Assembly (NCBI GenBank): GCA_027604505.1
Contig: JADIIX010000013.1
Span: forward strand, 124,001 to 188,000
DNA: 64,000 bases
Direction of reading: 5' to 3'
Origin: Gonapodya sp. JEL0774
Taxonomy: Eukaryota > Monoblepharomycota > Monoblepharidomycetes > Monoblepharidales > Gonapodyaceae
Shown: piece after piece, positions 9,736 through 19,485 of the stretch
Numbering within the stretch: position 1 is the first letter of the stretch
How the letters are laid out: each line of letters begins with the position of its first letter
Translations under genes and position numbers: made by a program
Notes under the pieces: model-generated
Told to the model about the DNA's origin: nothing
Database searches by the model: none
Seen by the model: only the letters and a program-made list of their open reading frames with translations

Positions 9736-11718
9736 ATGCAACCCCTTCCCCCAACCTTCCGATCAAATCTGCATATCTCATCATTCTCAAGGAAACGCGC
9801 AAACACCGCGATGATTTCCACGCACGGCATCCCGCCATTCTCTCCTCCACGGATCGCTAATTCAACATCCAGGCACCCCTCATCTCCACGCGTTCCCGCT
9901 CCCCCACATCCTGTTTCTGGCCAATCCACAGCCTTCGCTCCTCCCTACACCCCCGCCGACTCTCTCGCTCTTCTTACTTTCTCATCTAACCACTCATCGG
10001 CTGAATCCATCGCCATACCGCCACAACCCACGCTCTCGGACCTTCGGTTGTGTCATGTCTGCGGGAGACACGTGTCGAAATTCTCGCTCGCAAACCATCA
10101 GCAGAGGTGTGTACCAAACAGTAGCCACTTGTTTCCTACGCGAATAGTATTGTGGGTTTTGGGTCACGGCCATCAAACTCACCGCACATCCCCCAACTTT
10201 GCTAGGTGCATTCGAAAGACTGTCAGGCGACCCGTTCACCAGGAATCGTCCCTTGGGTCGCATTCGCATAAGCCACAGCAACGCCAAAGCGCTGAGCCTG
10301 CTGTGACTTGTCCATACTGTGCGTTGCAGAGAGATCAATATATGTGGCAAACGCGGATAAGTTGTCTCAACTACCCCGCTCTCTACGATCGTTCTGTCGT
10401 TCAGGCAACTTGACAATACCATCATCAAATACTTCCACGCACCACCTTGTCTGCCGGGGCTACACCTCTTCGCGCCCTCTGGAGTCAGTCCCGCCCGAGT
10501 CCAACAATGGCCTCAGACCAGCACACCAGCCTCCTTCGTTCTCTTCACCGAGACGACCACCTACGCCATCGCTCCGCAGCTCCAACCAACTGCCGCCCTA
10601 CCACCATGCCCATCCTTCGGTACATCCAGACGTGTTGACTTTTTCCGACTCTGAATACCCGAACGATTTGCCGAGCGACCAACAAAGTCCCAGGAGACAT
10701 ACGGGAAGCAGAAATTCCGAAAATGAACATCAACTCCCTTCACGAACATCCGCACAATCATGGCAGGATAACCACGGAGCTCCCGCCTCATACCGTGAAC
10801 ACCTACAGCAACAAAATCACAATCCTCCCACCAATTATTCCACTACCGCACCTCAAACTCTCTTGCCAGCAAATGTCGTCGAAGAAGCCGGTGAAGTAGC
10901 GCTCAACGTCCCTCGCCACCCATGTTCACATTGTGGCCGCCGGTTTTTCCCGGATGCACTTGATCGGCATGAGCCGGTGTGTTCGGGCGCCAAAGCAAAG
11001 AAGCGAGCGGTTTTTGATGCGGCAGTTGCGCGGTCAAAAGGCACCGAGTTCGAAAAGTACGTACTGAAGGAAAAGGAAAAGGAGAAGGAGAAGGACGGAA
11101 TTGGCTCTGGCGGGGGAAAGCTGAAATCACACAGAGATGACGAGGTGAGCTTACATATTTGGAGCGAGTATTATTTAAGAAACCCAAATCATTTTGTGCT
11201 TGATATTCATTCGGAACCGAAGGACTCTGCTGATCCCGCTCCTCCCTCCAAAACCCGAACTTCACCTCCACGCCGAGGCCCTCTATTCATGAAACCGCCC
11301 ACTGAGCAACTTGTTCCGTGCCCTCACTGCCAGCGCACCTTTAGCTCTGACGCAGCAGAACGGCACATACCCTTGTGCTCTGAGCGTGTTGCAAGAGAGC
11401 GGTTAGCTGCCGTGCCTAGCGGTTCGAGGGCTAAAGAAGCGGAGACCAAAGGAGATGCACTCAAGAAGCGCACCGCGTACAAGCCACCCAGTCCGATCAA
11501 GAAGGGAAAAGAGGTGGAGGAACACGAGGCAGAAAGTTATGTGGATAAAGCACCGGAGAAAGTGGTCAAGGGGAGTGTGTTTTGTGTGTGTGGGTCGCGG
11601 TACTCTACTGGACAAGGTGAGTTTTGTCTTGTTGTTTGCATTGGCTTGAAGCATTCAGTCTGATACCCCTAAAATAGCCAAGTTCTGCTTTGATTGCGGA
11701 ACCAGAAGGCACATATAA
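9736..11718 (+). CDS. C2HC zinc-finger protein (ZC2HC1/FAM164-like)
   Basis: Five exons (9736-10106, 10206-10318, 10405-11144, 11223-11616, 11678-11718) close in phase to 552 residues. Four CxxC...HxxxC fingers are visible: LCHVCGRHVSKFSLANHQQRC, with its last Cys restored by splicing; TCPYCNLTIPSSNTSTHHLVC, whose second Cys codon is formed across the second intron; CSHCGRRFFPDALDRHEPVC; and CPHCQRTFSSDAAERHIPLC. The C-terminus FCVCGSRY...AKFCFDCGTRR adds a zinc-ribbon-like pair. The linkers are disordered, Ser/Pro- and charge-rich. The second to fourth fingers fit the zf-C2HC_2 type of ZC2HC1 proteins, whose function is poorly known. That splicing restores two separate finger Cys supports the exon model. 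The Met at 9811 is an alternative start. Confidence 0.85.
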
Positions 11719-12083
11719 AAATGAAAGAAGGTGATACTAGATTCATCATCCTAAATGCTTGTGCTGCTGGTAGTTTGCATCAAACGAAAAATACGATTAT
11801 TATCTTGTGGACACGTGAATCGACTGGTTCGTTGGACTGCAGATCCCACTGGATTTCATCTCCCCATACCAGCTGGCCCTTTCCTTCATCCCCCGACAAC
11901 AACCACCAGCGAGGTGGGTGGAGAATGCATGTACCAAAGGAGAAGCACCGTCGTGCTGGGGTGTGAGTACGCATGCGGCCCAGAAGTGAATTCAACTATA
12001 CGCCAGTAACATTGTAAAATTCAACAACCAGAATGCATGGAATTTAGTTTTGGTCTTTAATCTTGAAGTGACGATTTCTTTGT
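11719..12083. other. Intergenic, nothing recognised
   Basis: This holds the 3' end of the zinc-finger gene and the promoter of the OCA-type phosphatase gene, both plus strand. An AATCAG acceptor-like sequence at about 12086-12091 could imply an upstream non-coding or coding exon of the next gene, but I found no phase-compatible donor. Confidence 0.4.
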
Positions 12084-13006
12084 ATGCAATCAGGCCACAG
12101 AACTCCATCTGGGAATCTCAGCCCTACGAAAATCATGCTCCTAACTCCCCCCGACTCCTTCGGTGTTGTCGAGCGAGGTGTCTACCGATCAAACGCACTG
12201 CATCCACTCCATTTTCCCTTTGTCAAGAACCTCAACCTCCGCACAGCCGTCATGTTGTCCCCAGAGGTGCCCATGCGATCCGTGACAAACTTTTTCGATG
12301 ATTCGGGGATTAAATTCGTGAGTGGGCGTGCTATCCACCGGGGGCGTATTCAGTGTGTGGTTGAGGTTTGGCGAGACTTCTGTTTCCAGCTGCATTTGGG
12401 TCACGCGTGGAAACCCAATCTTGAGGAGCTTATAAAAGAAGGACTAGAGCTTATTTTGGACAAGGCGAACCATCCAATGATGATAATGTGCACGTAAGGA
12501 TTCCGACTTTGCACGGGCGACCTCGGACTCAGGCCCACCCAACTTTTCACTCCTGGTGTTTGCATGGAAGTTCTGGCGTTCATGAAACTGGGACTCTGGT
12601 GGGATGCCTGAGAAAGCTTCAGGGGTGGAATTTCAACTCGATTGTCGTAGAGGTGAGGCAGTGTCCTGCTCTAAGTCCCCAAACACCGTAATCGCCGAAC
12701 GCGGTGCTTCTCGGAACCAGTATCACTCATTCGCCGACACGAAATCGCGATTTGCAAACGAGCAGGTGTGTTCGCCGAGTGCTTCGCTCAATGGACCGAG
12801 CTCACCGACCAGAGTTGATCACTAGTTCATCGAGCTGTTTGATCTCGATCTTGTTACTCTCCCTCAAGAACTACCCGATTGGTTCTTATATCACCAGGAG
12901 CTCACAGTGAGTCTATTTTTTCGCTTTGCGACTACTCTACGGACTTTGTGAATTGCTCGCTTCGTGAAAACAGGACGCAGAAGAATCCGCCATCTTAAGT
13001 GGCTAA
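12084..13006 (+). CDS. OCA/Siw14-family tyrosine phosphatase, probable pseudophosphatase
   Basis: Six exons (12084-12317, 12390-12493, 12571-12652, 12721-12765, 12826-12906, 12974-13006) close to 192 residues. The fold signature is strong: TPPDSFGVVERGVYRS, FPFVKNLNLRTAVMLSPE, then TLVGCLRKLQGWNFNSIVVE, SKSRFANEQFIELFD and LPDWF. The signature loop, joined over an intron, reads CTSGVHETG. The nucleophile Cys is present, but the Arg of CX5R is Glu, so phosphate binding should be impaired. Some fungal Oca proteins are known to be catalytically degenerate and act in complexes linked to oxidant response and inositol pyrophosphate signalling; placement in that subgroup is inference. The Met at 12135 is an alternative start. 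Cytosolic, with no signal or membrane segment. Confidence 0.85.
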
Positions 13007-13339
13007 CTATCCCCATGCTAACGTGAACGGCCAGAAGCTGACCAAGGCTCGCTGGTGGCGGTATCGTCCCCAAATCTGCCTCAGGTATAACGACCAAGTG
13101 CTCGCGCGAGAACCTCATAGATTGGTATTGGGAGCTCCTAGCTCACATTCACTCAGTGTTCTTTCAGCTGTAGTCCGGGCTCGGGGTCAGTGCTGATGGA
13201 AGATGGTGGTGTGGAACAAACTATTTGTTGCTTGCTTGCTTGGTTGTAGTGGGAGGTGGTGACCAAAGCACGAGTTGGGGTTGGCAAACGAACTGCCAGG
13301 AATCTTCTGTAGACAAAGATTAGCGGCGGCGAATAAACG
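13007..13339. other. Intergenic, promoter of first HUT1 copy
   Basis: 333 bp between the OCA-type gene and HUT1 copy A, both plus strand. No open frame with support and no recognised site. Confidence 0.4.
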
Positions 13340-14443
13340 ATGGATGGAGGAACCCGATATGCCCATCTTGCATTTTGTGTCGCGGGTGTCTACGTCTGCT
13401 TCCTCACATGGGGAGTTCTCCAAGAGCGTGTCACTTCTGCCAAATATCCTGATCCTCGAAATCCCGATGCTCCCCCTCAAAAATTCAAATGGTTCGTGTT
13501 TATGAACCTCATCCAATCAATAACTGCCACGTTTTCTGCTTTTCTCTTCATCCGGGTCCGAGGCCTCACAATCGGAAGCACATCCCTCGGCGTTGTGTCC
13601 CAGTACGCACGCATCTCCTTCATTCACTCTCTGGCTTCTCCCTTTGGATACGCGGCCCTGAAACACATTGATTATCCCACTTTCATCCTCGGGAAATCAT
13701 GCAAACTTGTTCCAGTCATTCTCATGGGTTGGCTGCTTTACGGCAAGACCTACCCGTTCTCCAAAGTCGCAGGAGTGGCGCTTATAACCACTGGTGTATC
13801 GCTCTTTATGCTTCTTCAACCAGCGGACAAAGGAGGGAAGCATGCGCAGGAATCGAGCAATCTTTGGGGTCTCATGCTTCTTGGCGCGAATCTTGCAATT
13901 GACGGGATAACCAATGCCTCGCAGGACGCAGTGTTCAAGCAATTCAAAGTCACATCTCAGCAGCTGATGCTCTGGATGAACCTTTTTTCGTCCCTCATAA
14001 TGGCCACGTGGCTCGTGGGCTCAAATCCATGGAACGGGGACCTGACGGCTGTGCTGGCATTTTGCAGCGACCACCCTGCAGTCGTGAAGGACATTCTCAT
14101 TTTCTCGCTGGCAGGGGGAGTGGGTCAGCTCTTTATTTTCTATACACTCGGGTCTTTCGGGAGCCTGGTGCTTGTTACAGTGACAGTTACCCGCAAGATG
14201 TTCTCCATCTTGCTATCAGTATTATGGTTTGGGTAAGTTTCAGGACCTTCATACGCGGTACATGAGAGGTTGATATTCCTGCTTTCGCGCTTTCACAGAC
14301 ACGAGCTTACGGTCGGACAATGGTTTGCGGTGGCGATGGTGTTCGGGGGAATCGCGCTGGAGGATTTAGTGGACAAACTAGGTCTTGGCAAGACTTTTCG
14401 GACAATGATAAAGGTGATAAAATACGATTCACATAAGGATTAA
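13340..14443 (+). CDS. HUT1: HUT1/SLC35B1-type ER transporter, copy A
   Basis: Two exons (13340-14232, 14299-14443) give 345 residues with about ten hydrophobic helices. Family marks include CFLTWGVLQERV in TM1, SPFGYAALKHIDYPT, LGKSCKLVPVILMG, AIDGITNASQD, TSQQLMLWMN and the near-terminal LVTVTVTRKMFSILLSV followed by WFG-HELTVGQW across the single intron. HUT1/SLC35B1 proteins are ER UDP-galactose transporter homologues; the mammalian member has been reported as an ER ATP/ADP exchanger, and yeast HUT1 is linked to ER folding. The C-terminus ends SHKD rather than a dilysine KKxx retrieval signal. A paralogue follows 107 bp downstream on the same strand and PDI lies beyond it. Confidence 0.93.
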
Positions 14444-14550
14444 CTTGCTGCCATAGAATCATCGACGAATGTAAATATCTCCAATCTTGGCATGATCAAC
14501 CATCGTGCACGTGACCAAAGTCGTGCTTCATTTCCCCGTCATCCACCGAA

Positions 14551-16032
14551 ATGGCGGGTACAACTCGAAGTGACCTCACGCACCTGATACTCTGCTGTCT
14601 GGGCATCTACGCCTGTTTTTTGACATGGGGTCTTCTTCAGGAGCGGGTCTCAACAACTCCATTCCCCAATCCTGCGAATCCCGAAGATCCCCCTGTCAAG
14701 TTCAAATTCTTCGTGTTCCTCAACATGGCCCAGTCTGCAGCCGCAGCTGCTTGCGCTTTTCTTGCAATAAGAGCTCGTGGGCACAGTTTGGGAACTCCTT
14801 CGCGGGAGCTCTTCATGCTCTATGCGGTCGGTGATCGCTCCCTCTAGCAACCCTCTCCAACGCTCACACACCTGAAAAACCTCTCGTTGACGACTCTCTC
14901 CCTGTTGTAGCGGGCGGCTGGGCTGAATTCTATTGCCTCTCCTCTGGGATACACCTCACTGAAACACATTGACTATCCCACCATGCTTCTTGGGAAGTCG
15001 TGTAAACTCGTGCCCGTGATGGCCGTCGGTGCACTGGTGTATCGAACACGGTATCCGTGGTACAAGGTTGTCGGCGTAATACTCATTACGATAGGCGTCT
15101 CGGCGTTCATGATTCTTCACGAGTACGCGGGAAACGCAAAATCCAAGCCTGGAGGTCCGACTGGCAACAGTTTGTTTGGACTCGGGTTGTTGGCGACAAA
15201 TCTGGTGCGTCTATGAAACGCATGCGAAATGCGAAATCAGAGCATTTTTAATTGATTCGCTGTTCCGGCCAGGTGATAGACGGTCTCACGAACTCTACTC
15301 AGGATTACATTTTCCGCCAACATCGTGTAACATCCCAGCAAATGATGCTTTGGATGAACTTCTGTGCGGCCGCCATCATGTTTGTATGGCTTCTTCTCAG
15401 CGAGCCATGGTCCCGCGAACTGAGCGGTGCCCTCACGTTCATGACGACACACGTTCAGTGTGCCGCGGACGTCGGGCTGTTTGTGGTGTGTGGAGCGATA
15501 GGACAACTGTTTATTTTCCACACTCTGGGCGCGTTTGGAAGTATCGTGCTCGTGACCGTTACGGTGACTCGAAAGATGCTGTCCATCATTCTTTCAGTGG
15601 TATGGTTCGGGTGGGTTATTTTTTGAGGCAGATCGTAACAGAGTACTAAAATCTGACGACCCTCTCTGACGGTATGTTCTTCTCAGCCATCAACTGACCT
15701 TCACTATGTGGCTTGCGGTGGCAGTCGTCTTCCTCGGTGTTACATTTGAAGATCTCGCTGCACGACTCGGATGGGACGCATTGGTTCGGCGACAACTGCC
15801 CGTCGCCGCTCCCCGACTTGCTGCTTTCTTAGGGGTTACGGGCTCTCATTCCAAGGTGTCCAGTCGTGGGAAGGGGCCGGGGGATTCGGACGGCAGCGGT
15901 GAGGATGAGATTTTGCCTGGTGGGACTCCGCGCCAGCCGCGAAGCGGGTTTCGGAGGCTTCGAACACGGCAACGAGAAGAAATGTCGGCCGTGGCAAACG
16001 GGTCACTCGGAGAGCTGCTACGAGGGCGATAG
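14551..16032 (+). CDS. HUT1: HUT1/SLC35B1-type ER transporter, copy B (tandem paralogue)
   Basis: Four exons (14551-14826, 14911-15204, 15273-15610, 15687-16032) close to 417 residues. It aligns along copy A: CFLTWGLLQERV, SPLGYTSLKHIDYPT, LGKSCKLVPVMAVG, VIDGLTNSTQD, TSQQMMLWMNF, LVTVTVTRKMLSIILSV and WFG-HQLTF. The last intron sits at the same Gly codon and phase as in copy A; the other two are absent from copy A. The first donor (GTCGGT) is unusual but fixed by alignment with the paralogue. The clearest difference is a C-terminal extension of about 70 residues after the last helix, Ser/Gly/acidic then Arg-rich, ending LLRGR without KKxx. The stop faces the PDI stop only 95 bp away. Confidence 0.92.
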
Positions 16033-16127
16033 AGTTGGGTGCCATAGAGGACACTAGAGATCAGACATGCAATGATATTTAAAGCCTGCTTCCAACATGT
16101 ACAAGTCTAATCATGACTAGACATCAT

Positions 16128-18343
16128 TTACAGTTCGTCGTGAGCGGCTAAAATCGAAATGGTGAGGTTCGGTGGTTGCAAAAAGCGATTTGGCGAATGA
16201 GTACCCACTTCCACCAGTTGTCTCTTCCGGTTCCTCGGGAGTCAAACCAGTCTTGTTACTGAAATGTGATTGTGATGGTGAAATTTGGAATCCAGGGCGG
16301 CCATCCAGGGAGCTGTTATTCCAAAACTCACACAACGTTGCCCTCCAAGAACTCAACCAAGCTGGCGTAACTGCGGTCGCCCTCGTAGGATACGACTTCC
16401 TTCGAGCCGGCCTTGAAGAGAACAATCGTGGGGAATCCTTCGAACAGCGTCACAGAAGAAGGTCACGATAATGCTGAGGTGGAAAACGGGAAGCAGACTC
16501 TCACCCTGAATCTCCTTGAACGGAGATTCCACTGGAATGTCGTTGACGGTCGCGTCCATTTTCGCGATCACAACCTTATCACGGTGGGACTCGTACGCTT
16601 CGGCGAGGGATTCCCAGGTGGGGGCAAGCTTCTTGCAGTGACCACACCACGGCGCGTAGAACTCAACGAAGACTTCAGTTTGCCACAAAAAAATCATGCG
16701 AACAGAGTTGATTTGGAGCCGCATGCCAACAACCCATCCCTCCGATGCTCCACGTACCATCCTTTGACTCGTCCAAAACAATGTCGTTGAAGTTCTTGCC
16801 GACCAACACCCTGACGTTCCCATCGAATGGCTCCGCCGGAATCTCCTCCGATTTGAAATGTGCTGTGAGCTCGCCCTTGGTGTAGGCAGTGACAAACGTG
16901 GCGAGGGCGTCGGCGGTGATCTCGGCACTCTCGTCATAAACGAATTTCTGGTTGTTGGCGATGACTTGAATGACAATGCCTGGATACTTGGTCAAACCAA
17001 GGTCCTTGCCGTGGCCGTCGAATTGGTTGGCATCAATGTGGCAGAAGTTGATCTGACCCTTGTACTGGGCAGCGACCTTCTCCACGATGGGTTTGTACTT
17101 GCCCAATTCCTCCTTTGAGGTCGCGAAAAGGTAAAGTAGGGGAAGACCGGTCTTGACGTAGTTCTGGTAGTTGCTGGGGCCAACCTCGTCAACCAGGGGA
17201 AGAGCCGAGGTCTGCACAAAGGCAGCGAGAGACTCTTTGTCAAAGCCCAGTGCGGAGTCGTAGACGTTCTTGCCCTCGTCGAACTTCTTGAAAAGAATGA
17301 CGGAGGGTGTGGTCACTTCGTATTTCTCCACCACTGCCTCATCGACAGTCGCACCGAAGACGAAGTCATCGCGAAGAGTACCGGCTACCTCGAGGAGGGC
17401 CTTGTACCTAGAAGTCATTGCCATTTCAAGGAAAGACCAGGTTTAAGTGAAAGTCACAAATGATAATGGCGGGGAGAGATTGCGCGTTTGTGCTCACTCA
17501 ACGGTGTCTGTTGTGTTGAAGAAACCAACGATCACAACTTTGTCAGAGTCGATAAAGCTCTCCACGTTCTTGGCGGTAATCTCAGACAGAGCAGGGAGAA
17601 GCTGCCTGTCGATTGCCGATGGTGGTGAGGAAAGGCGATCCTGAAAGCGAGGGTACATTGCACTCACTTTTTCATGTACCCGACAATGCTGTCAGCCTTA
17701 CGTTGGCCTCCATAGTCCGACGGAGACCCACTCCTAAAGACTTTCAACGTGGGGTACCCTATCCGCAGATGCCGTGGAGTTTAGCACGGTTTGATCCATA
17801 GCAAACCAGAGGACATAACTCTCCACCCACCCCTCACACCCTGGCCGGAACACACTTCCTCCTCAACAGTGCAATCAACCTTGGCGATTGGGATACCGGT
17901 GGATTTGAGAGTGGTGGCGGCGATTTCGTATTCGGGGGCGAGAGCTGTGGAACCATCGGCACACGAAACAATCTCGCCGATCAGCTACACAAACCTTATT
18001 AGGGGCGATGCGGGGCATATCAAGTGGAACGCACCTTTGCAGTGACCACACCATGGTGCGTAGAACTGGGAATAACAGAAACAGCAAAGAATTTTCAACA
18101 CCGTGAACCTCATAATTAAGCTGAGGAGAATCCCATATCTGGGAGAACCCCTCACGCATTCTCACATCAACACTGGATGTTGCCACGTACCTCAACCAAA
18201 ATAAGTTTCTCGTTGCTGATCGTCTTTTCAAAGTTGGACTTTGTCAGCACCAAAACATCTGAGGAATCCGCTGCCTGAACGGAGCCCAACAGAACGGCGG
18301 TGGCCGCGAGTGCGAGCGTGATGAGGGCAAATCGTGATCGCAT
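16128..18343 (-). CDS. PDI1: Protein disulfide isomerase, ER, HDEL-terminated
   Basis: Ten exons close in phase to 493 residues: 18343-18191, 18065-18035, 17944-17840, 17758-17668, 17605-17498, 17407-16758, 16672-16505, 16437-16332, 16258-16209 and 16147-16128. A signal peptide ([20 protein letters not shown]...VQA) precedes the a domain with [10 protein letters not shown], the b and b' domains, and the a' domain with [17 protein letters not shown] and [12 protein letters not shown] short acidic linker ends in HDEL, which appears only after the last two small exons are joined. Exon 2 is 31 nt and encodes just [10 protein letters not shown] plus one base. The join after exon 3 gives VCSGQGYPTLK, about three residues shorter than the usual C-x4-YGV-xGYPT. 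It catalyses disulfide formation and isomerisation in the ER lumen. The convergent neighbour is HUT1 copy B. Confidence 0.94.
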
Positions 18344-18651
18344 TATAAAGTAGGGGAAGAATTGGGACGGGAACTTGTGAATTCGGGCGTTTTGAGCTTG
18401 AAATGCTCGACAAGAAGACGTCCGTGTTGCTGGCAAAGGACTTCACCGCAGCACTGCTTGAACAGCTGGATATTATTTCAATATTCTTTGCATTACGAAA
18501 CGCAATAAACATTCGATATTATGTAAATCTATTTATCATTACTGTAATACTGACGGTCGTTTGATATTAAAAATTAGTTATCCGCTACCCACAACAGCAT
18601 ATCCTCACCGCGGGTACGGGGGGTGGGCTGAGCGCGGAATGTCCTCCTAGT
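18344..18651. other. PDI upstream region, AT-rich
   Basis: 308 bp between the PDI start and the next minus-strand stop, clearly AT-richer at 18470-18600 than the GC-rich block to its right. It must contain the PDI promoter. A GACGTC palindrome lies near 18415-18420; I do not assign it to a factor. No gene. Confidence 0.45.
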
Positions 18652-19465
18652 TCAACGCGACTCTCGCCTTCTCCTACCTGCCGCCCCTGCACCTTCTTCA
18701 TCTTCCGCGGATTTCCACCTCTCCCACGCCGTCTCATTCTCCCCCCACCTGTCCCCAATCTCCTTTTCGGTCCTCTTCACCCGCACCATACTGGCCTCGC
18801 TCAAAGCCCTAGCCAGGCCTCCCAATCTGCCATAGTCCACCGTCCAGCCGAGCTCAACACGCGGGTCCCGGTTGCCGAGGCGTTCACGGAGCGTTGGGGG
18901 GCGTGTTTCGACGGCTTTGGTGATGCGGCCGTGGATGGAGAACAGCTCGACAGAGAGGCTGGTGTGGAGGCAAGCAAAACGGGAGTAGAAACCCACGTCT
19001 AAGACGGTGGTAGGCGTGCGAGGCATTGGTGCACGAATTCGTGCGTGGTGTGGGAAAGATGGGCGTCAGATCAAGGACGGCGTCGCAGATCCAACCACAG
19101 CCGCCTGTTCGCACACACATTGTCACATTCCCCCAACTGAACAACCCACCTTTCAAACTGACATACTCTTGTCTAAACTCCACCACTTCTGGAAACTCCT
19201 TCTTGATCTGTGTCTGCGCTGCCTCCAAATTGGGAACCTCGAACCCCACGCCGACGAGCGGGCTGTCCCCATTTTGGGCCGTGGAGCGTTCAGGTTTCTC
19301 AAGGTGTTCCGATTCCAAAAGTTTCTCGTAAAAGCACAGGCAACACGAGTCGTCGCGGCTTGAGGAGGACCCGAAGAGATACGTGTGCCGGGTGAGACCT
19401 GGAGGTGGGGGGAAGCGGTGGTATTGAAGGGTGCAATACGTGTAACGTGGAGTGATATTTTTCAT
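18652..19465 (-). CDS. Hypothetical protein or 3' part of the adjacent VOC gene
   Basis: Two coding blocks look real. The first, 19465 to about 19150, reads through FYEKLLESEHLEKPE, VGVGFEVPNLEAAQTQ and EFPEVVEFRQEYVSLK and is followed by a GTGGGT donor. The second enters at a CTTAG acceptor near 18999 and runs to the stop at 18652, with DVGFYSRFACLHTSLSVELF, ERLGNRDPRVELGWTVDYGR and a charged tail. The first block has the rhythm of a VOC/glyoxalase half-domain. An ATG exists at 19465 only 21 bases after the stop at 19486-19488 of the upstream frame, so the two could be exons of one gene joined by an unrecognised intron rather than separate genes. The exact structure is unresolved. Confidence 0.4.
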
Positions 19466-19485
19466 CGGTGAAATTCGATGGAAGG

